NCBI GenBank assembly: GCA_944385935.1
Contig: CALWZC010000019.1
Coordinates: 1 to 45,331 of the forward strand
DNA length: 45,331 nucleotides
Direction: 5' to 3'
Source: an uncultured Anaerofilum sp.
GTDB taxonomy: Bacteria; Bacillota; Clostridia; Oscillospirales; Ruminococcaceae
Shown here: piece by piece, positions 18,240 to 26,607 of the stretch
How the letters are laid out: the number at the start of each line of letters is the position of its first letter
How positions within the stretch are numbered: the stretch's first letter is position 1
The notes under the pieces: model-generated
Database searches by the model: none
Told to the model about the DNA's origin: nothing
The model's input: only the letters and a program-made list of their open reading frames with translations
Program-made: the position numbers and the translations under genes

Positions 18240-18744
18240 AATGCTAACCCTACACTGATAATTGTAAAAAATTATCAAAAGCCTTCAGATATTGCTGCTT
18301 TTTTAAAAATAACAAAGCAAACAAACTACAAATAACTCCAACCTAAATATAAAAATGCGCCTCCATTATGGGATTACCAAAGCGGTCTTTTCTATGGGTT
18401 ACACTTGTTTAGTTTGGTAAAAAATGTATATTCAAATTTGTTGTTTTTGTAAATTGTTCTAATTGCACAATTATAGTAGAATAGGTACATCAAGTAGGGC
18501 GAACTACAACTTGTATCAATTCACTTTACTAACCATCTTACTTTGGTATTGTTGCAATAAATATTACAAGGACTGTGGAACATATCGTTTTAACGGCTAT
18601 CTATCTTCTAACACTTGTACATTTAGTGAAACATTAAGTGCTGACCGCACAGCTATAGCAAGTGGTTCTATCAGTATTGCCTGATAATTATGCCCTGCTG
18701 AAATATATTACTTTGGCAGGGCAATTTTAAAAAGGAGAAAAAAT
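18240..18744. other. 505-base gap: weak promoter, doubtful 73-codon frame, hairpin
   Basis: AT-rich. A promoter-like pair TTGTTC (18454-18459) and TAGAAT (18477-18482) with a 17-base spacer precedes an open frame 18463-18684. That frame lacks a ribosome binding site and overlaps the promoter; its end (TCTFSETLSADRTAIASGS) looks like part of a secreted protein, so it may be a gene remnant. No confident gene is called. Confidence 0.4.
18691..18723 (+). terminator. Hairpin immediately upstream of the lipoprotein gene
   Basis: TGCCCTGC (18691-18698) pairs with GCAGGGCA (18716-18723), with inner pairs TGAAA/TTTG extending the stem. ATTTTAA follows, then the AAGGAG site of the next gene. It may act as a terminator for the fragment upstream or as a leader attenuator. 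Confidence 0.5.
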
Positions 18745-19977
18745 ATGTTCAAAGCAAAACTGATTCCAATTTTCATATTGATAGGTCTGGTGTTTTCTGC
18801 CTGCGGAACAGCAGGGGAGGACGAAAATATCAATGTAGGAAAGGTAGCTTTTGTAGGGCGAGAGCATCTGGAGGAAGATTTTAAGCAAACATCAGAAAAT
18901 CTACAACAAGGTGTATATCCAAACTTAACAGGTACAATTTCATCTGATTTTTTGGTTCCAACACAAGTATCACCAATTAGTCTGATTCATACACCCCAGG
19001 AAAAATCTTTTGAGGAATTTGCTTCTCAGGCAGAAATATTTTTCTCTCAATTTCAAAAGTGTACTCCCGAAAATATTATTGTTTCTGTATTTGATGAAAA
19101 TACAGGTGAAACAAGAGAAACTTCTCTTGCTGAGATTCGAAATGAAGGAACAGAACAACAATATAATGGGGTGGAAGGGCTTATTTATCATGGGGAGTTA
19201 GAAGCAGATACAATGCAGTTTACACTTGGACGAACTGCTCTATGGACGAATCGAGGAGCTATTGCCAAATTGAATTCTGAGCTTTCACCACATCCATGTA
19301 TCCATTCTTATGGGGGAGAGGTATATGATTTCCGTGTTGGTGCGGATGATAAAATGGTAATTCAACTTCCATCAGGGGAAATTTCTTTAAAAGATGCAAT
19401 AAATGTGTTTGATAAAGAAATTAATCAAAATTATTTTTTGGAAAATTCAAATCCAGATTTAACTTATCAGGTTTATAGTGTGATTGTATGTGATATTACA
19501 GATTCGGCTCAAGCCTTGCGCCTGATGTGCCGTGCAGTATACAACAATATTCCCTTTGATACTTTTTATGGTGAAGGGAGTGGATTGCGTGATGTTCCCG
19601 GATTAAAACCATACAATACTTCAGGAATAGACATGGCAAACGCCATGCTGATAGAACCAGATGTATTAGATGCAACAGTAAATATAGACCGCATTAGAAC
19701 AGTGAAGCCTGAGCCTGAAATTGAGAAAATCTTGCCTTTTAGTAGTGCAATAGAAATCATTTCCCAACAATTAACACAAGCAACTACTTTTGAAGTGGAA
19801 TATGCAGAGATGGTATATATTGCAGACAGCGATGTTAGTGTAACAGAACAAGAAACTGTACAAACAATGCAGCCCGTTTGGAAAGTGTGTGTCACAAATC
19901 CCAATAATCAAGCCAGATATAATTATTATGTAGATGTTGTTAATGGTGAGTTGACTGCAATGGAGGAAATTGAATGA
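18745..19977 (+). CDS. Lipoprotein of a four-gene ABC cassette, unknown function
   Basis: A 410-residue protein with a lipoprotein signal (hydrophobic core 6-17, lipobox FSAC, Cys20). The remainder is extracytoplasmic with no family recognised. The C-terminal ~60 residues (QPVWKVCVTNPNNQARYNYYVDVVNGELTAMEEIE) have the shape of a PepSY/YpeB-like domain, often found in proteins that hold or inhibit partners. An AAAAAGGAG site precedes the ATG. The stop codon overlaps the next start (ATGA), so it is coupled to two permeases and an ATPase. A role as sensor or substrate-contact protein of the ABC system is inferred from context only. Confidence 0.75.
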   Translation: MFKAKLIPIFILIGLVFSACGTAGEDENINVGKVAFVGREHLEEDFKQTSENLQQGVYPNLTGTISSDFLVPTQVSPISLIHTPQEKSFEEFASQAEIFFSQFQKCTPENIIVSVFDENTGETRETSLAEIRNEGTEQQYNGVEGLIYHGELEADTMQFTLGRTALWTNRGAIAKLNSELSPHPCIHSYGGEVYDFRVGADDKMVIQLPSGEISLKDAINVFDKEINQNYFLENSNPDLTYQVYSVIVCDITDSAQALRLMCRAVYNNIPFDTFYGEGSGLRDVPGLKPYNTSGIDMANAMLIEPDVLDATVNIDRIRTVKPEPEIEKILPFSSAIEIISQQLTQATTFEVEYAEMVYIADSDVSVTEQETVQTMQPVWKVCVTNPNNQARYNYYVDVVNGELTAMEEIE

Positions 19978-20858
19978 AGGGAGTAAAACCGTTTTTTTAT
20001 AACCTCAAGATGATATTTTGTATGATATTTAGTAGCAGTGGTCTGTGGTTGGCAGCAGCCACTGCATTTTTGTTGTTTCTGATTTCTCCAGCTACAGTGA
20101 CACAAACAGGTGCAACAGTTTCTATAATACAAGTATTGGTTGTTTGTGTTTCCCAAAAAGATATAGCAAATATTGGCTTTGTCATGCCCTCTGCGGTAAA
20201 TATTATTGCAAACGCAGGGCCACAATATATTGCTACTTTTTTGCCTGTTTTGGCTGCTTTTCCAAGTGTTCCATTACTGCTTGAAATGCAAAAAAGTGGA
20301 TTTGGCCGTTTTGCAATCATGCGCCAAAGTAAAAATTCATATTTGTGTAGCTGTATAATTGCAGGCTGGATTTCAGGTGGAATGGTGATGCTAATAGGAT
20401 ATGTAGGAATGGCATTGCCTGTATATCTTTTGCTTCCAGCTGGGGATATTCCACCAGAAGTTTTTGTGTCCAACAGCCCATTGGAAGGATTGGTAGGAAT
20501 ACTGGGTACTGGTACAGTTATCATTGGACAGGCAATCAATCAGTTTTTTTATGGTGCATTTTTTGCTTTGCCAGCACTATTTTTGGTTCGTAGATTGCAC
20601 AATCGATATTTGGTTCTTTGTATCCCTGTTTTGCTCCGTTTTTTATACGATACTTTGATGACACGCCCTTATAGAGAACAGCTCCAAATTGGAAATTTTG
20701 AGAAAGCACAATGGTTTGCAAATTGGTTTAGTACAAGTTTATCAACTGCTGTCACACAACCCAACATGTGGGTTTGGTTGTGGTTGTTGGGGGGATTAGG
20801 TATAGTTTTGGTACTAAATTGTATTTTTGCAGGATTCGAGGTGGATATTGGTGGGTAA
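19974..20858 (+). CDS. ABC-2-like membrane permease
   Basis: A 294-residue, strongly hydrophobic protein with about six membrane segments (such as LWLAAATAFLLFLISPA, MWVWLWLLGGLGIVLVLNCIF). It lacks the EAA loop of importers, consistent with ABC-2 or bacteriocin-type export permeases. ATG at 19974 overlaps the lipoprotein stop and follows GGAGG. The next gene starts inside its last codons. With the neighbouring permease and ATPase it would make a complete heteromeric transporter; the cargo is unknown. Confidence 0.72.
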   Translation: MKGVKPFFYNLKMIFCMIFSSSGLWLAAATAFLLFLISPATVTQTGATVSIIQVLVVCVSQKDIANIGFVMPSAVNIIANAGPQYIATFLPVLAAFPSVPLLLEMQKSGFGRFAIMRQSKNSYLCSCIIAGWISGGMVMLIGYVGMALPVYLLLPAGDIPPEVFVSNSPLEGLVGILGTGTVIIGQAINQFFYGAFFALPALFLVRRLHNRYLVLCIPVLLRFLYDTLMTRPYREQLQIGNFEKAQWFANWFSTSLSTAVTQPNMWVWLWLLGGLGIVLVLNCIFAGFEVDIGG

Positions 20859-21714
20859 TAAAAAAACAGTATGGTTGATAGCAAAAGCAGAGTATATAAA
20901 ATGGATTACTGACCCACGTGTAATTTTATTCCCAATGTTATTAATCTTTTTATATCAAATTGCAGTGGAGCCATTGTCGGAAATGGCAGAACAGATGCAA
21001 AAACCAATACATTGGCTAGAACCGTTTATTGCTGTAACAAATTCCCCTTTATTGATGCTATTTATTCCGTTGATATTTTTGGTTTTATTAGGAGATTTTC
21101 CACGTACAGATGGTAATGCAATGTTTTTCATTTACCGTGTTGGAAGAAAAAGCTGGATACAAGGAGAACTTTTGTTTGTTTTGATGGCAATTTCTACATT
21201 TTTGATTTGCATTGCTGTAGGTGTTACAGTGCCTTTAGTAGGGCAGCTACAGTGGAAAGCAAACTGGAGCGAAACAGTTCGATTGTATACACGAACATTT
21301 CCAGATAAAGCAGAAAGTTTTGCTGCGGATTTAATCCCAGAACAGCTTTACAATCAAATGTCTCCCTATATGGCACTGTTTAATACATGTTTTCTTCAAG
21401 TGTTATATTTGTTAATTTTGTCCTTACTGCTATTATGGTTTTGGTGTGCAGGGCATAGAAAAGTAGGCTTTTTTGTTACTGTATGTATTGTAGCATTTGG
21501 TGCAGCAGTAGCATTTTTGAAAGGTGCTTTGATGTGGTTTTTTCCAATGGCGCATGCAAACATTTGGCTAAGACACATTTCTGTATTGCGGCGGGTAATG
21601 TTTCCTTTGTGGGGGTCTTATGTTGTTTTAATATTTTGTGTTTGTGTACTTATTGCGTTGGATTGGCGGAAGATACAACAGTATAATTTTTTTGATGTGA
21701 CTGAAATGGAGTGA
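20851..21714 (+). CDS. Second ABC-2-like membrane permease
   Basis: About 287 residues with six or so membrane segments (ILFPMLLIFLYQI, LLMLFIPLIFLVLLG, MFPLWGSYVVLIFCVCVLIAL). The best start is GTG at 20851, 6-8 bases after GAGGTGG (20838-20844). TTG at 20848 and the further upstream TTG at 20827 are alternatives. It overlaps the previous gene by 8 bases. It has the same general build as its neighbour but little obvious sequence similarity. Probably the other half of the membrane channel. Confidence 0.7.
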   Translation: MGNKKTVWLIAKAEYIKWITDPRVILFPMLLIFLYQIAVEPLSEMAEQMQKPIHWLEPFIAVTNSPLLMLFIPLIFLVLLGDFPRTDGNAMFFIYRVGRKSWIQGELLFVLMAISTFLICIAVGVTVPLVGQLQWKANWSETVRLYTRTFPDKAESFAADLIPEQLYNQMSPYMALFNTCFLQVLYLLILSLLLLWFWCAGHRKVGFFVTVCIVAFGAAVAFLKGALMWFFPMAHANIWLRHISVLRRVMFPLWGSYVVLIFCVCVLIALDWRKIQQYNFFDVTEME

Positions 21715-21721
21715 AAGCCAA

Positions 21722-22381
21722 ATGAATGACATTCCAGAAATTTATGTAAAAAAGTTGTCCTTGGTGATTGGGGAGCAAGTTATTTTGAAAAATATTACAG
21801 CTAACTTTACAGGCGGAAAAATTTATGGTTTAGTAGGACACAATGGTTCAGGAAAAACTATGTTGATGAAATGTATTTGTGGTTTTGTACGGCCTACAAC
21901 AGGCGGTGTGCGAGTAAATAACCAATGGATAGATATAGAGCGAGATTTTCCTGAAAGCATTGGTGCAATTATTGAAACGCCGGGATTTATTCCTTATTAT
22001 ACAGCACAAAAAAATTTGTGTTTGCTGGCAGGTCTGCGTAGAAAAATTGGACAACAAGAGGTATACAAGGCAATAGAAGCTGTTGGATTAAACCCAAATG
22101 AGAAAAAGACGGTGGGAAAATATAGCCTTGGAATGAGGCAACGACTTGGAATAGCACAAGCAATTATGGAAAGTCCTCAATTGCTTATTTTAGATGAGCC
22201 AATGAATGGATTGGACCCAGAGGGAGCAGATTCTATTCGCAAGTTGCTTATATCAATGAAAAATCCGCAAAGAATTATTATTGTTGCTTCTCATATAAAG
22301 CAAGATATTGAACAACTATGTGATGAGGTGTATTTTATGGAAAAAGGAGTTTTGAAAAATTATAGTTTGGGTGAAAAATAA
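21722..22381 (+). CDS. ABC transporter ATPase
   Basis: A 219-residue nucleotide-binding subunit with all motifs: Walker A GHNGSGKT at 39-46, signature YSLGMRQR, Walker B LLILDEP with the D-loop NGLD, and the switch His in VASH. The single-domain length and NGLD/LGMRQR wording fit bacteriocin-immunity or lantibiotic-export type ATPases (BcrA-like). It starts 7 bases after the second permease and closes the cassette, which is markedly AT-rich compared with the core genes to the right. Confidence 0.88.
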   Translation: MNDIPEIYVKKLSLVIGEQVILKNITANFTGGKIYGLVGHNGSGKTMLMKCICGFVRPTTGGVRVNNQWIDIERDFPESIGAIIETPGFIPYYTAQKNLCLLAGLRRKIGQQEVYKAIEAVGLNPNEKKTVGKYSLGMRQRLGIAQAIMESPQLLILDEPMNGLDPEGADSIRKLLISMKNPQRIIIVASHIKQDIEQLCDEVYFMEKGVLKNYSLGEK

Positions 22382-22591
22382 CACAATCTAGCTTATCTAC
22401 AACAGAGTTTTCAGGGCAACAAATAACCTAAGCTATACCAGCAAAAAGAACCAATTGCTTTGTGTAGAGAGAACAAGTAATTGGAGATAGAGTAGTATTG
22501 TAAACGGCAGGAAGGTTTCATCGTGGCACAAAATTAAAGTGGGCAAAACAACCATACAACTATTCATTTCCTATGGATTGTATAAAAACTC
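22382..22591. other. Spacer after ABC cassette with weak hairpin
   Basis: No gene is seen. CCAATTGCTT (22451-22460) can pair with AAGTAATTGG (22475-22484) with one G-T pair, but no T-run follows. Confidence 0.3.
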
Positions 22592-22620
22592 TTGCTAAAA
22601 ATCATCAATTGTGATATTCT
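22592..22620 (+). promoter_or_regulatory. Promoter of the ABC-F gene
   Basis: TTGCTA (22592-22597), 17-base spacer, TATTCT (22615-22620). It implies a transcript start near 22627 and a leader of about 240 bases before the ABC-F start, the length expected for an attenuator. Confidence 0.6.
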
Positions 22621-22658
22621 GGAACAAAATTAAGAAGAAAGGGAAAGGTGCTGCCAGA

Positions 22659-22673
22659 ATGTATATTCGCTAA
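22659..22673 (+). CDS. Four-residue leader peptide (MYIR) upstream ORF
   Basis: ATG-TAT-ATT-CGC-TAA, with a purine-rich GGGAAAGG site 9 bases upstream, sits at the beginning of the ABC-F leader. Very short uORFs followed by folded RNA are typical of antibiotic-responsive control of ABC-F and erm-type resistance genes, where a drug-stalled ribosome changes the folding. No coding proof is possible for so short an ORF. Confidence 0.5.
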   Translation: MYIR

Positions 22674-22681
22674 GTATTTCA

Positions 22682-22730
22682 CACAAACAAGATTCTGAAT
22701 GCAGAAGGGATTTTATACCCTTTGTTTGTG
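22682..22730 (+). promoter_or_regulatory. Leader hairpin 1 just after the uORF
   Basis: CACAAACA (22682-22689) pairs with TGTTTGTG (22723-22730), with an inner AAGGG/CCCTT stem (22705-22709 with 22718-22722). It starts 8 bases after the uORF stop, so a ribosome stalled on the uORF would block its left arm. Confidence 0.6.
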
Positions 22731-22779
22731 CTGGAGTTAGGCGGATATTGCTGGGCCTTTCCGTTTTTGGAAGTACTTT

Positions 22780-22815
22780 GGAAATATACAACATTGTGTG
22801 TTTCCGAGATTTTTT
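22780..22815 (+). terminator. Leader terminator of the ABC-F gene
   Basis: GGAAATATACA (22780-22790) pairs with TGTGTGTTTCC (22795-22805, two G-T pairs) around loop ACAT. GAGA and six T's (22810-22815) follow. Its GGAAA can alternatively pair with TTTCC at 22758-22762, giving an antiterminator form. Confidence 0.65.
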
Positions 22816-22828
22816 GCGTCCAAACTGC

Positions 22829-22858
22829 CCTCCAGTGCCTTCTGCAAGGCTAAGGAGG
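22829..22858 (+). promoter_or_regulatory. Hairpin hiding the ABC-F Shine-Dalgarno
   Basis: CCTCC (22829-22833) pairs with the ribosome binding site GGAGG (22854-22858), and inside it GCCTT (22837-22841) pairs with AAGGC (22846-22850) around loop CTGC. Folding would block translation start at 22866. Confidence 0.6.
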
Positions 22859-22865
22859 TATTTTT

Positions 22866-24485
22866 ATGTCCAAAATTTTATTATCTGCAAATCATATTGT
22901 CCAGTATTTTGGAGAGAGAAAAATTCTGGAATTTCAAAAGTTAAATATATACGAAGGGGACTGCATTGGTATTGTGGGTGCCAATGGTGTGGGCAAAACC
23001 ACCTTGCTGAATATCCTGTCTGGGGAACTGACACCAGACGAAGGAAACGTGATTCGGAACGTATCAATAAGTTATTTTAAGCAGTTCCGAGAACGGGTAG
23101 GACAAGTAAACCAGCAAAATTCTCATAAGTTTGGGCTTTTGGGGAAACTTTCTCGGGAAAATCTAAGTGGTGGTGAAATGACACGTTTGGGATTGGCGGC
23201 TATGAATGGAAATTCTCCATTAACCTTTGCTGATGAACCTACAGCCAACCTAGATGCTGATGGAGTAGAACTTTGCTGTCAAATGCTAGAACGGTGTTCC
23301 ACTCTATTGCTTATTAGCCATGATAGAGCAGTTTTGGACCGGCTGTGTACTAGAATCATTGAGATAAAAGATGGACAGCTGTATTTTTATATGGGAAATT
23401 TCAGCGATTACTGCCAACAAAAAGAACATACCATTAAACGACAAGAATTTGAATATCAGCAGTACTGTTCGGAAAAATCTCGATTGGAGAAAGCGGCTTG
23501 CCAGCGGAGCCAAGCCAGCAAAAGTGTCCAGAAAGCCCCCAGCCGTATGGGGAACTCTGAAGCCCGACTTCATAAACGGGCAGCAGGGGAAAAAATGGAG
23601 AAATTGGACAACGCCCGAAAAAATATTTTGTCCCGTCTGGAACAGTTAAAAGTAAAAGAAAAGCCCCGGAAAATTCCCTTGATTCACATTGATTTTTCCC
23701 TGACAAACCCGCCTGCCAACCGAGAAGTTGTTACAGGAAATCATATCACTTTTCGCTATGGAGATAACTTGATTTTTGAAAATGCATCCTTCTCCTTGCC
23801 CAAAGGAAGCAAAACTGCATTAGTGGGGCCAAATGGAGCAGGAAAAACCACCCTTATGGAATTGATTTGGTCTGGTATGCCAGCAATACATTTAGTTCCC
23901 AAAGTGAAAATTGGATATTTTAAACAAAGTCTAGATACTTTGGATTTAAACAAAACGGTTTTGGAGAATGTTATGGAAACATCCATTCAGAGCGAGAAAA
24001 CGATGCGAGGTATTTTGGGTAGGCTTTTACTCCGCCGAGAGGACGTATTCAAAAAAGCAGGCGTGTTAAGTGGTGGTGAACGGGTTAAGTTGACCTTTGC
24101 CAAACTATTTGGCTCTCCAGCCAATCTACTTTTGCTAGATGAACCCACCAACTTTCTAGATATGCCCGCTATAGAGGCTTTAGAAAAGATGGTGAAGGAA
24201 TATGAAGGAACTGTTTTGTTTGTTTCTCATGACAGGGCTTTTTGTGATAGATGTGCTACCCGAATTCTTCGGATTGAGAACCAAAAGCTTATTTCTTTTG
24301 ATGGAAACCTCTCCAATTGGGAGAAAAAGCAGGCAGAGCTGAAATCAGACAAGAAGATGGATAAGGTACTTTTAGAGCTTCGGTTAGCAGAGGTAATTTC
24401 AAAATTGTCTGTCCCCAACTGCAAGAATAAAGAGAAACTAGAAAAAGAATTTGAACGGCTTATCACTCAAAAGAATATACAATAG
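22866..24485 (+). CDS. ARE-type ABC-F ribosome-protection protein
   Basis: A 539-residue soluble protein with two ABC domains and no membrane segments. Domain 1 has Walker A GANGVGKT (38-45), signature LSGGE (100-104) and DEPTANLD (123-130). Domain 2 has GPNGAGKT, LSGGERVKL and LLLLDEPTNFLD. The charged linker (about 165-280, rich in Lys/Glu/Gln) is the segment that reaches the ribosomal peptidyl-transferase centre in this family. The short stretch between Walker A and signature in domain 1 (~55 residues) is typical of the Vga/Lsa/Msr-type resistance group and not of the housekeeping EttA/Uup group. It probably confers reduced susceptibility to lincosamides, streptogramin A, pleuromutilins or macrolides; which one cannot be told. 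Expression appears to be controlled by the leader described above. It ends in TAG. Confidence 0.88.
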   Translation: MSKILLSANHIVQYFGERKILEFQKLNIYEGDCIGIVGANGVGKTTLLNILSGELTPDEGNVIRNVSISYFKQFRERVGQVNQQNSHKFGLLGKLSRENLSGGEMTRLGLAAMNGNSPLTFADEPTANLDADGVELCCQMLERCSTLLLISHDRAVLDRLCTRIIEIKDGQLYFYMGNFSDYCQQKEHTIKRQEFEYQQYCSEKSRLEKAACQRSQASKSVQKAPSRMGNSEARLHKRAAGEKMEKLDNARKNILSRLEQLKVKEKPRKIPLIHIDFSLTNPPANREVVTGNHITFRYGDNLIFENASFSLPKGSKTALVGPNGAGKTTLMELIWSGMPAIHLVPKVKIGYFKQSLDTLDLNKTVLENVMETSIQSEKTMRGILGRLLLRREDVFKKAGVLSGGERVKLTFAKLFGSPANLLLLDEPTNFLDMPAIEALEKMVKEYEGTVLFVSHDRAFCDRCATRILRIENQKLISFDGNLSNWEKKQAELKSDKKMDKVLLELRLAEVISKLSVPNCKNKEKLEKEFERLITQKNIQ

Positions 24486-24507
24486 TATGGAATGTATAAT
24501 TCCATAC
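24485..24507 (+). terminator. Hairpin at the 3' end of the ABC-F gene
   Basis: GTATGGAAT (24485-24493) and ATTCCATAC (24499-24507) pair perfectly around GTATA. It is AT-rich and no T-run follows, so at most a weak terminator. Confidence 0.35.
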
Positions 24508-24615
24508 AAGATAACTTTCCACAATATATAGTTACCATGGATTTAGTTGGATATAATGCAGAAAGGTATCAAGCATAAAAATATTCAGGAATTTCTTGCT
24601 ACAAGGGAATTGAAA
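24508..24615 (+). pseudogene. C-terminal scrap of a DUF4143-type AAA ATPase
   Basis: One frame reads IQDNFPQYIVTMD, and after a small shift near 24556-24565 another reads KGIKHKNIQEFLATREL. Together these match the conserved C-terminal end of the widespread AAA ATPases with a DUF4143 domain (form: DN-P-Y--T-D...GI-H-NI-DFL). Only about 36 codons remain. It is a gene fragment, part of the decayed stretch up to 26.2 kb. Confidence 0.55.
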
Positions 24616-24749
24616 GTTGTACTGAAAAGATAACAAATGATGATAGTGAAGACTTAGGTAAAAAAATGGAAAGTCCCATGGATTTTAAATATAAGCCATT
24701 TACAATCAAATTAGCAAACAAAAATGCTATTAAATATCGAGAAATATAG
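24609..24749 (+). other. Unrecognised short open frame, probable gene remnant
   Basis: A frame reading IESCTEKITNDDSEDLGKK and then MDFKYKPFTIKLANKNAIK up to TAG at 24747-24749. Codon usage looks protein-like, but there is no start signal and no recognised family. It overlaps the DUF4143 scrap by a few bases and is probably the tail of another lost gene. Confidence 0.3.
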
Positions 24750-24849
24750 TTATAGATTAGTGGTTCTACAGAATACTTCTTTTTTCTCTTTGCTTCTCGT
24801 TTTAATATCATTTCTTATTGATTGTATGCGGAAAAGGGGTTTTGTTTTT

Positions 24850-25165
24850 TAGCTCTATCTCACGGTCAACAATTGTTTTCCATTCTTCATATGCCTCCCA
24901 TGCCTTAGGTGGAGCACCTTCTCGGAGGTTATTGTAACTATACTTTTCATCACTTCCATACTTTTGATAGATTGCATAATCAAAAAAATCTCCAACAGTT
25001 CACATTTTCTTTCGTACCATTCCGATGGTGGCAACATCACGCTATCAACATCTCCTTTACACATTCATCAATCAATTTTGGCAACTCATTCTCAAAATCT
25101 GTCGCAAACCATTCTGAAATCACTCTATTGATACCTTTGTTAGCATTCTCACTGAAAGGGTTATG
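24850..25165 (-). pseudogene. Frameshifted gene fragment of unknown family
   Basis: On the minus strand three consecutive frames give protein-like text: ENANKGINRVISEWFATDFE, LPPSEWYERKCELLEIFF and DYAIYQKYGSDEKYSYNN...PPKAWEAYEEWKTIVD. The last shift lies at the seven-base A-run 24982-24988, the first near 25045. The sequence is charged and soluble-looking, and I do not recognise the family. It ends where the IS256-like sequence begins, so the insertion may have cut it. Confidence 0.45.
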
Positions 25166-25194
25166 AGTATTCAATCGAAAGGAGACAGCAAACC

Positions 25195-26177
25195 ATGTCT
25201 GATAAGATTCTACAGCTAAACGAGGAAGTTATCAAGGGGGAAATCAAAGAACTGGTTCGATGCAGCGTAGAGGAAACCCTCAATGAGCTGCTGGATGCAT
25301 AGGCGGACAAACTGACTCAAGCTGCCCGGTATGAGCGCAATGAACAGCACAAGGGCTATCGCAGCGGTCACTATAGCCTCAATCTTACTACCACTTCTGC
25401 GGATGTTACCCTGAAAGTGCCCAGGCTCAAGGGCATTTCCTTCGAAACGGCCATCATCGAGCGATATCGCAGTCGGGAGAGCAGTGTGGAAGAGGCTTTG
25501 ATTGAGATAGTACCTTGTCGGAGTATCCGTCTGGCATGTAGAGGACATTACCGAGGGCTTGTGGAGCATGAAAGTATCCCCCCTCGACCATCAGTGAGTT
25601 GAATAAGAAGGCATATGTCCACATCAAGGATTGGCGAAATCGTCCCTTGTAGGGTGAGAAGTATCCGTATATCCATATGGATGGGATATATCTGCACCGT
25701 AACTAGGGCGGAGAGTTTGAAAATGTGGCCGTTCTGGTGGCGATTGCAGTAAATAAGGAGGGATATCGTGAAGTTCTCGGTGCCGCTGAGAGCATGAAAT
25801 AGGACAAGGCCAGCTGGGTTAGTTTCTTCCAATGCCTGCGTGGCCGTGGTCTGGAGGGAGTGAAACTCATCGTTGGCGACAAATGCCTTGGCATGCTACA
25901 GGCTGTAGGTGAAGTATTTCCTGAGACCAAATACCAGCGGTGTACCGTTCACTTTTACTGCAATGTGTTCTCAGTTACGCCTCGCTCCAAGGTGAAGCTG
26001 ATAGCCAAAATGCTTAAGGAGATTCACGAACAGGAGAGTAAGAAAGCAGCCCGAGAAAAGGCTAAGGCGGTTGTGGAGAAACTGCGCCATGTAATTGGTA
26101 CCCAGTGGGACAACAAGAAGTACATGAATATAAAGCACCTAGAGAATACCATTGAGGACGTCTCCGTTTTCAACTGA
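25195..26177 (+). mobile_element. IS256-family (mutator) transposase, heavily degraded
   Basis: Starts at ATG 25195 after AAAGGAG. The family text is clear: SVEETLNELLDA, DVTLKVPRLKGISFETAIIERYRSRESSVEEALIE, GDKCLGMLQAVGEVFPETKYQRCTVHFY, RHVIGTQWDNKKYMNIKHLE. Two of the DDE acids are visible (MDGIYL, VGDKCLG). Lesions: TAG at 25300, 25650, 25704 and 25800; a one-base insertion near 25509; one extra C in the run 25578-25583; and an in-frame deletion at AVVEK-LRHV (~26085) removing about 65 codons, including the segment with the catalytic Glu. Clear terminal inverted repeats are not seen, so the element ends are not fixed. It cannot transpose. Confidence 0.88.
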
Positions 26178-26607
26178 CTTCATTCATGCTAGGGTCTGCA
26201 AACTATGTTTCTTTTTTCATTTCTTATTTGCGAAAAATATTATACTTGACCCGGTTTTCTGGAAAGAAAAGTAAAATACAACTTCTATAACAAGAAAAGA
26301 AGCAGCATACACCACTTGGTTTTATAAGTTGGTGTGTACTGCTTCTTTTAGTTTCATTAAGTGTAGTTTTCATAATACGGTTTTGACCTTATTATAAGGC
26401 GGCTGTTTTACTATCATGAAAATAGACTTAATTTTTGTTATCCACCAGATTTACTTTCCACTAGTGCAATAAATGTGGCTAGAAAAAATAGATGATGAAG
26501 TTGACTACTTAATGAAGAAGATAAGGAAATTAGTTTTTAAAATCTCTGTAAAAGCAAATTAACTAATGGTACATCAACTCATTTAGATGATTGCATATAC
26601 CGGTTAT
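26178..26607. other. AT-rich gap after the transposase remnant
   Basis: 430 bases with no credible gene on either strand. It contains one long hairpin (26295-26349, listed separately) and the small palindrome CCTTATTATAAGG. Confidence 0.4.
26295..26349. terminator. Long imperfect hairpin, terminator-like
   Basis: AAAAGAAGCAG (26295-26305) pairs with the stretch ending CTGCTTCTTTT (26339-26349), and TACACCACTT pairs imperfectly with AAGTTGGTGTGTA across an 8-base loop. It ends in a T-rich arm on both strands, so it could terminate transcription from either side. Confidence 0.55.

Noticed and set aside
22748-23080. 110-codon frame overlapping the start of the ABC-F gene
   Set aside because: It crosses the leader terminator and hairpins and is out of frame with the clear ABC-F gene.
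25100-26220. Terminal inverted repeats of the IS256-like element
   Set aside because: I compared both flanks and found no convincing matching ends, so the element borders are left open.
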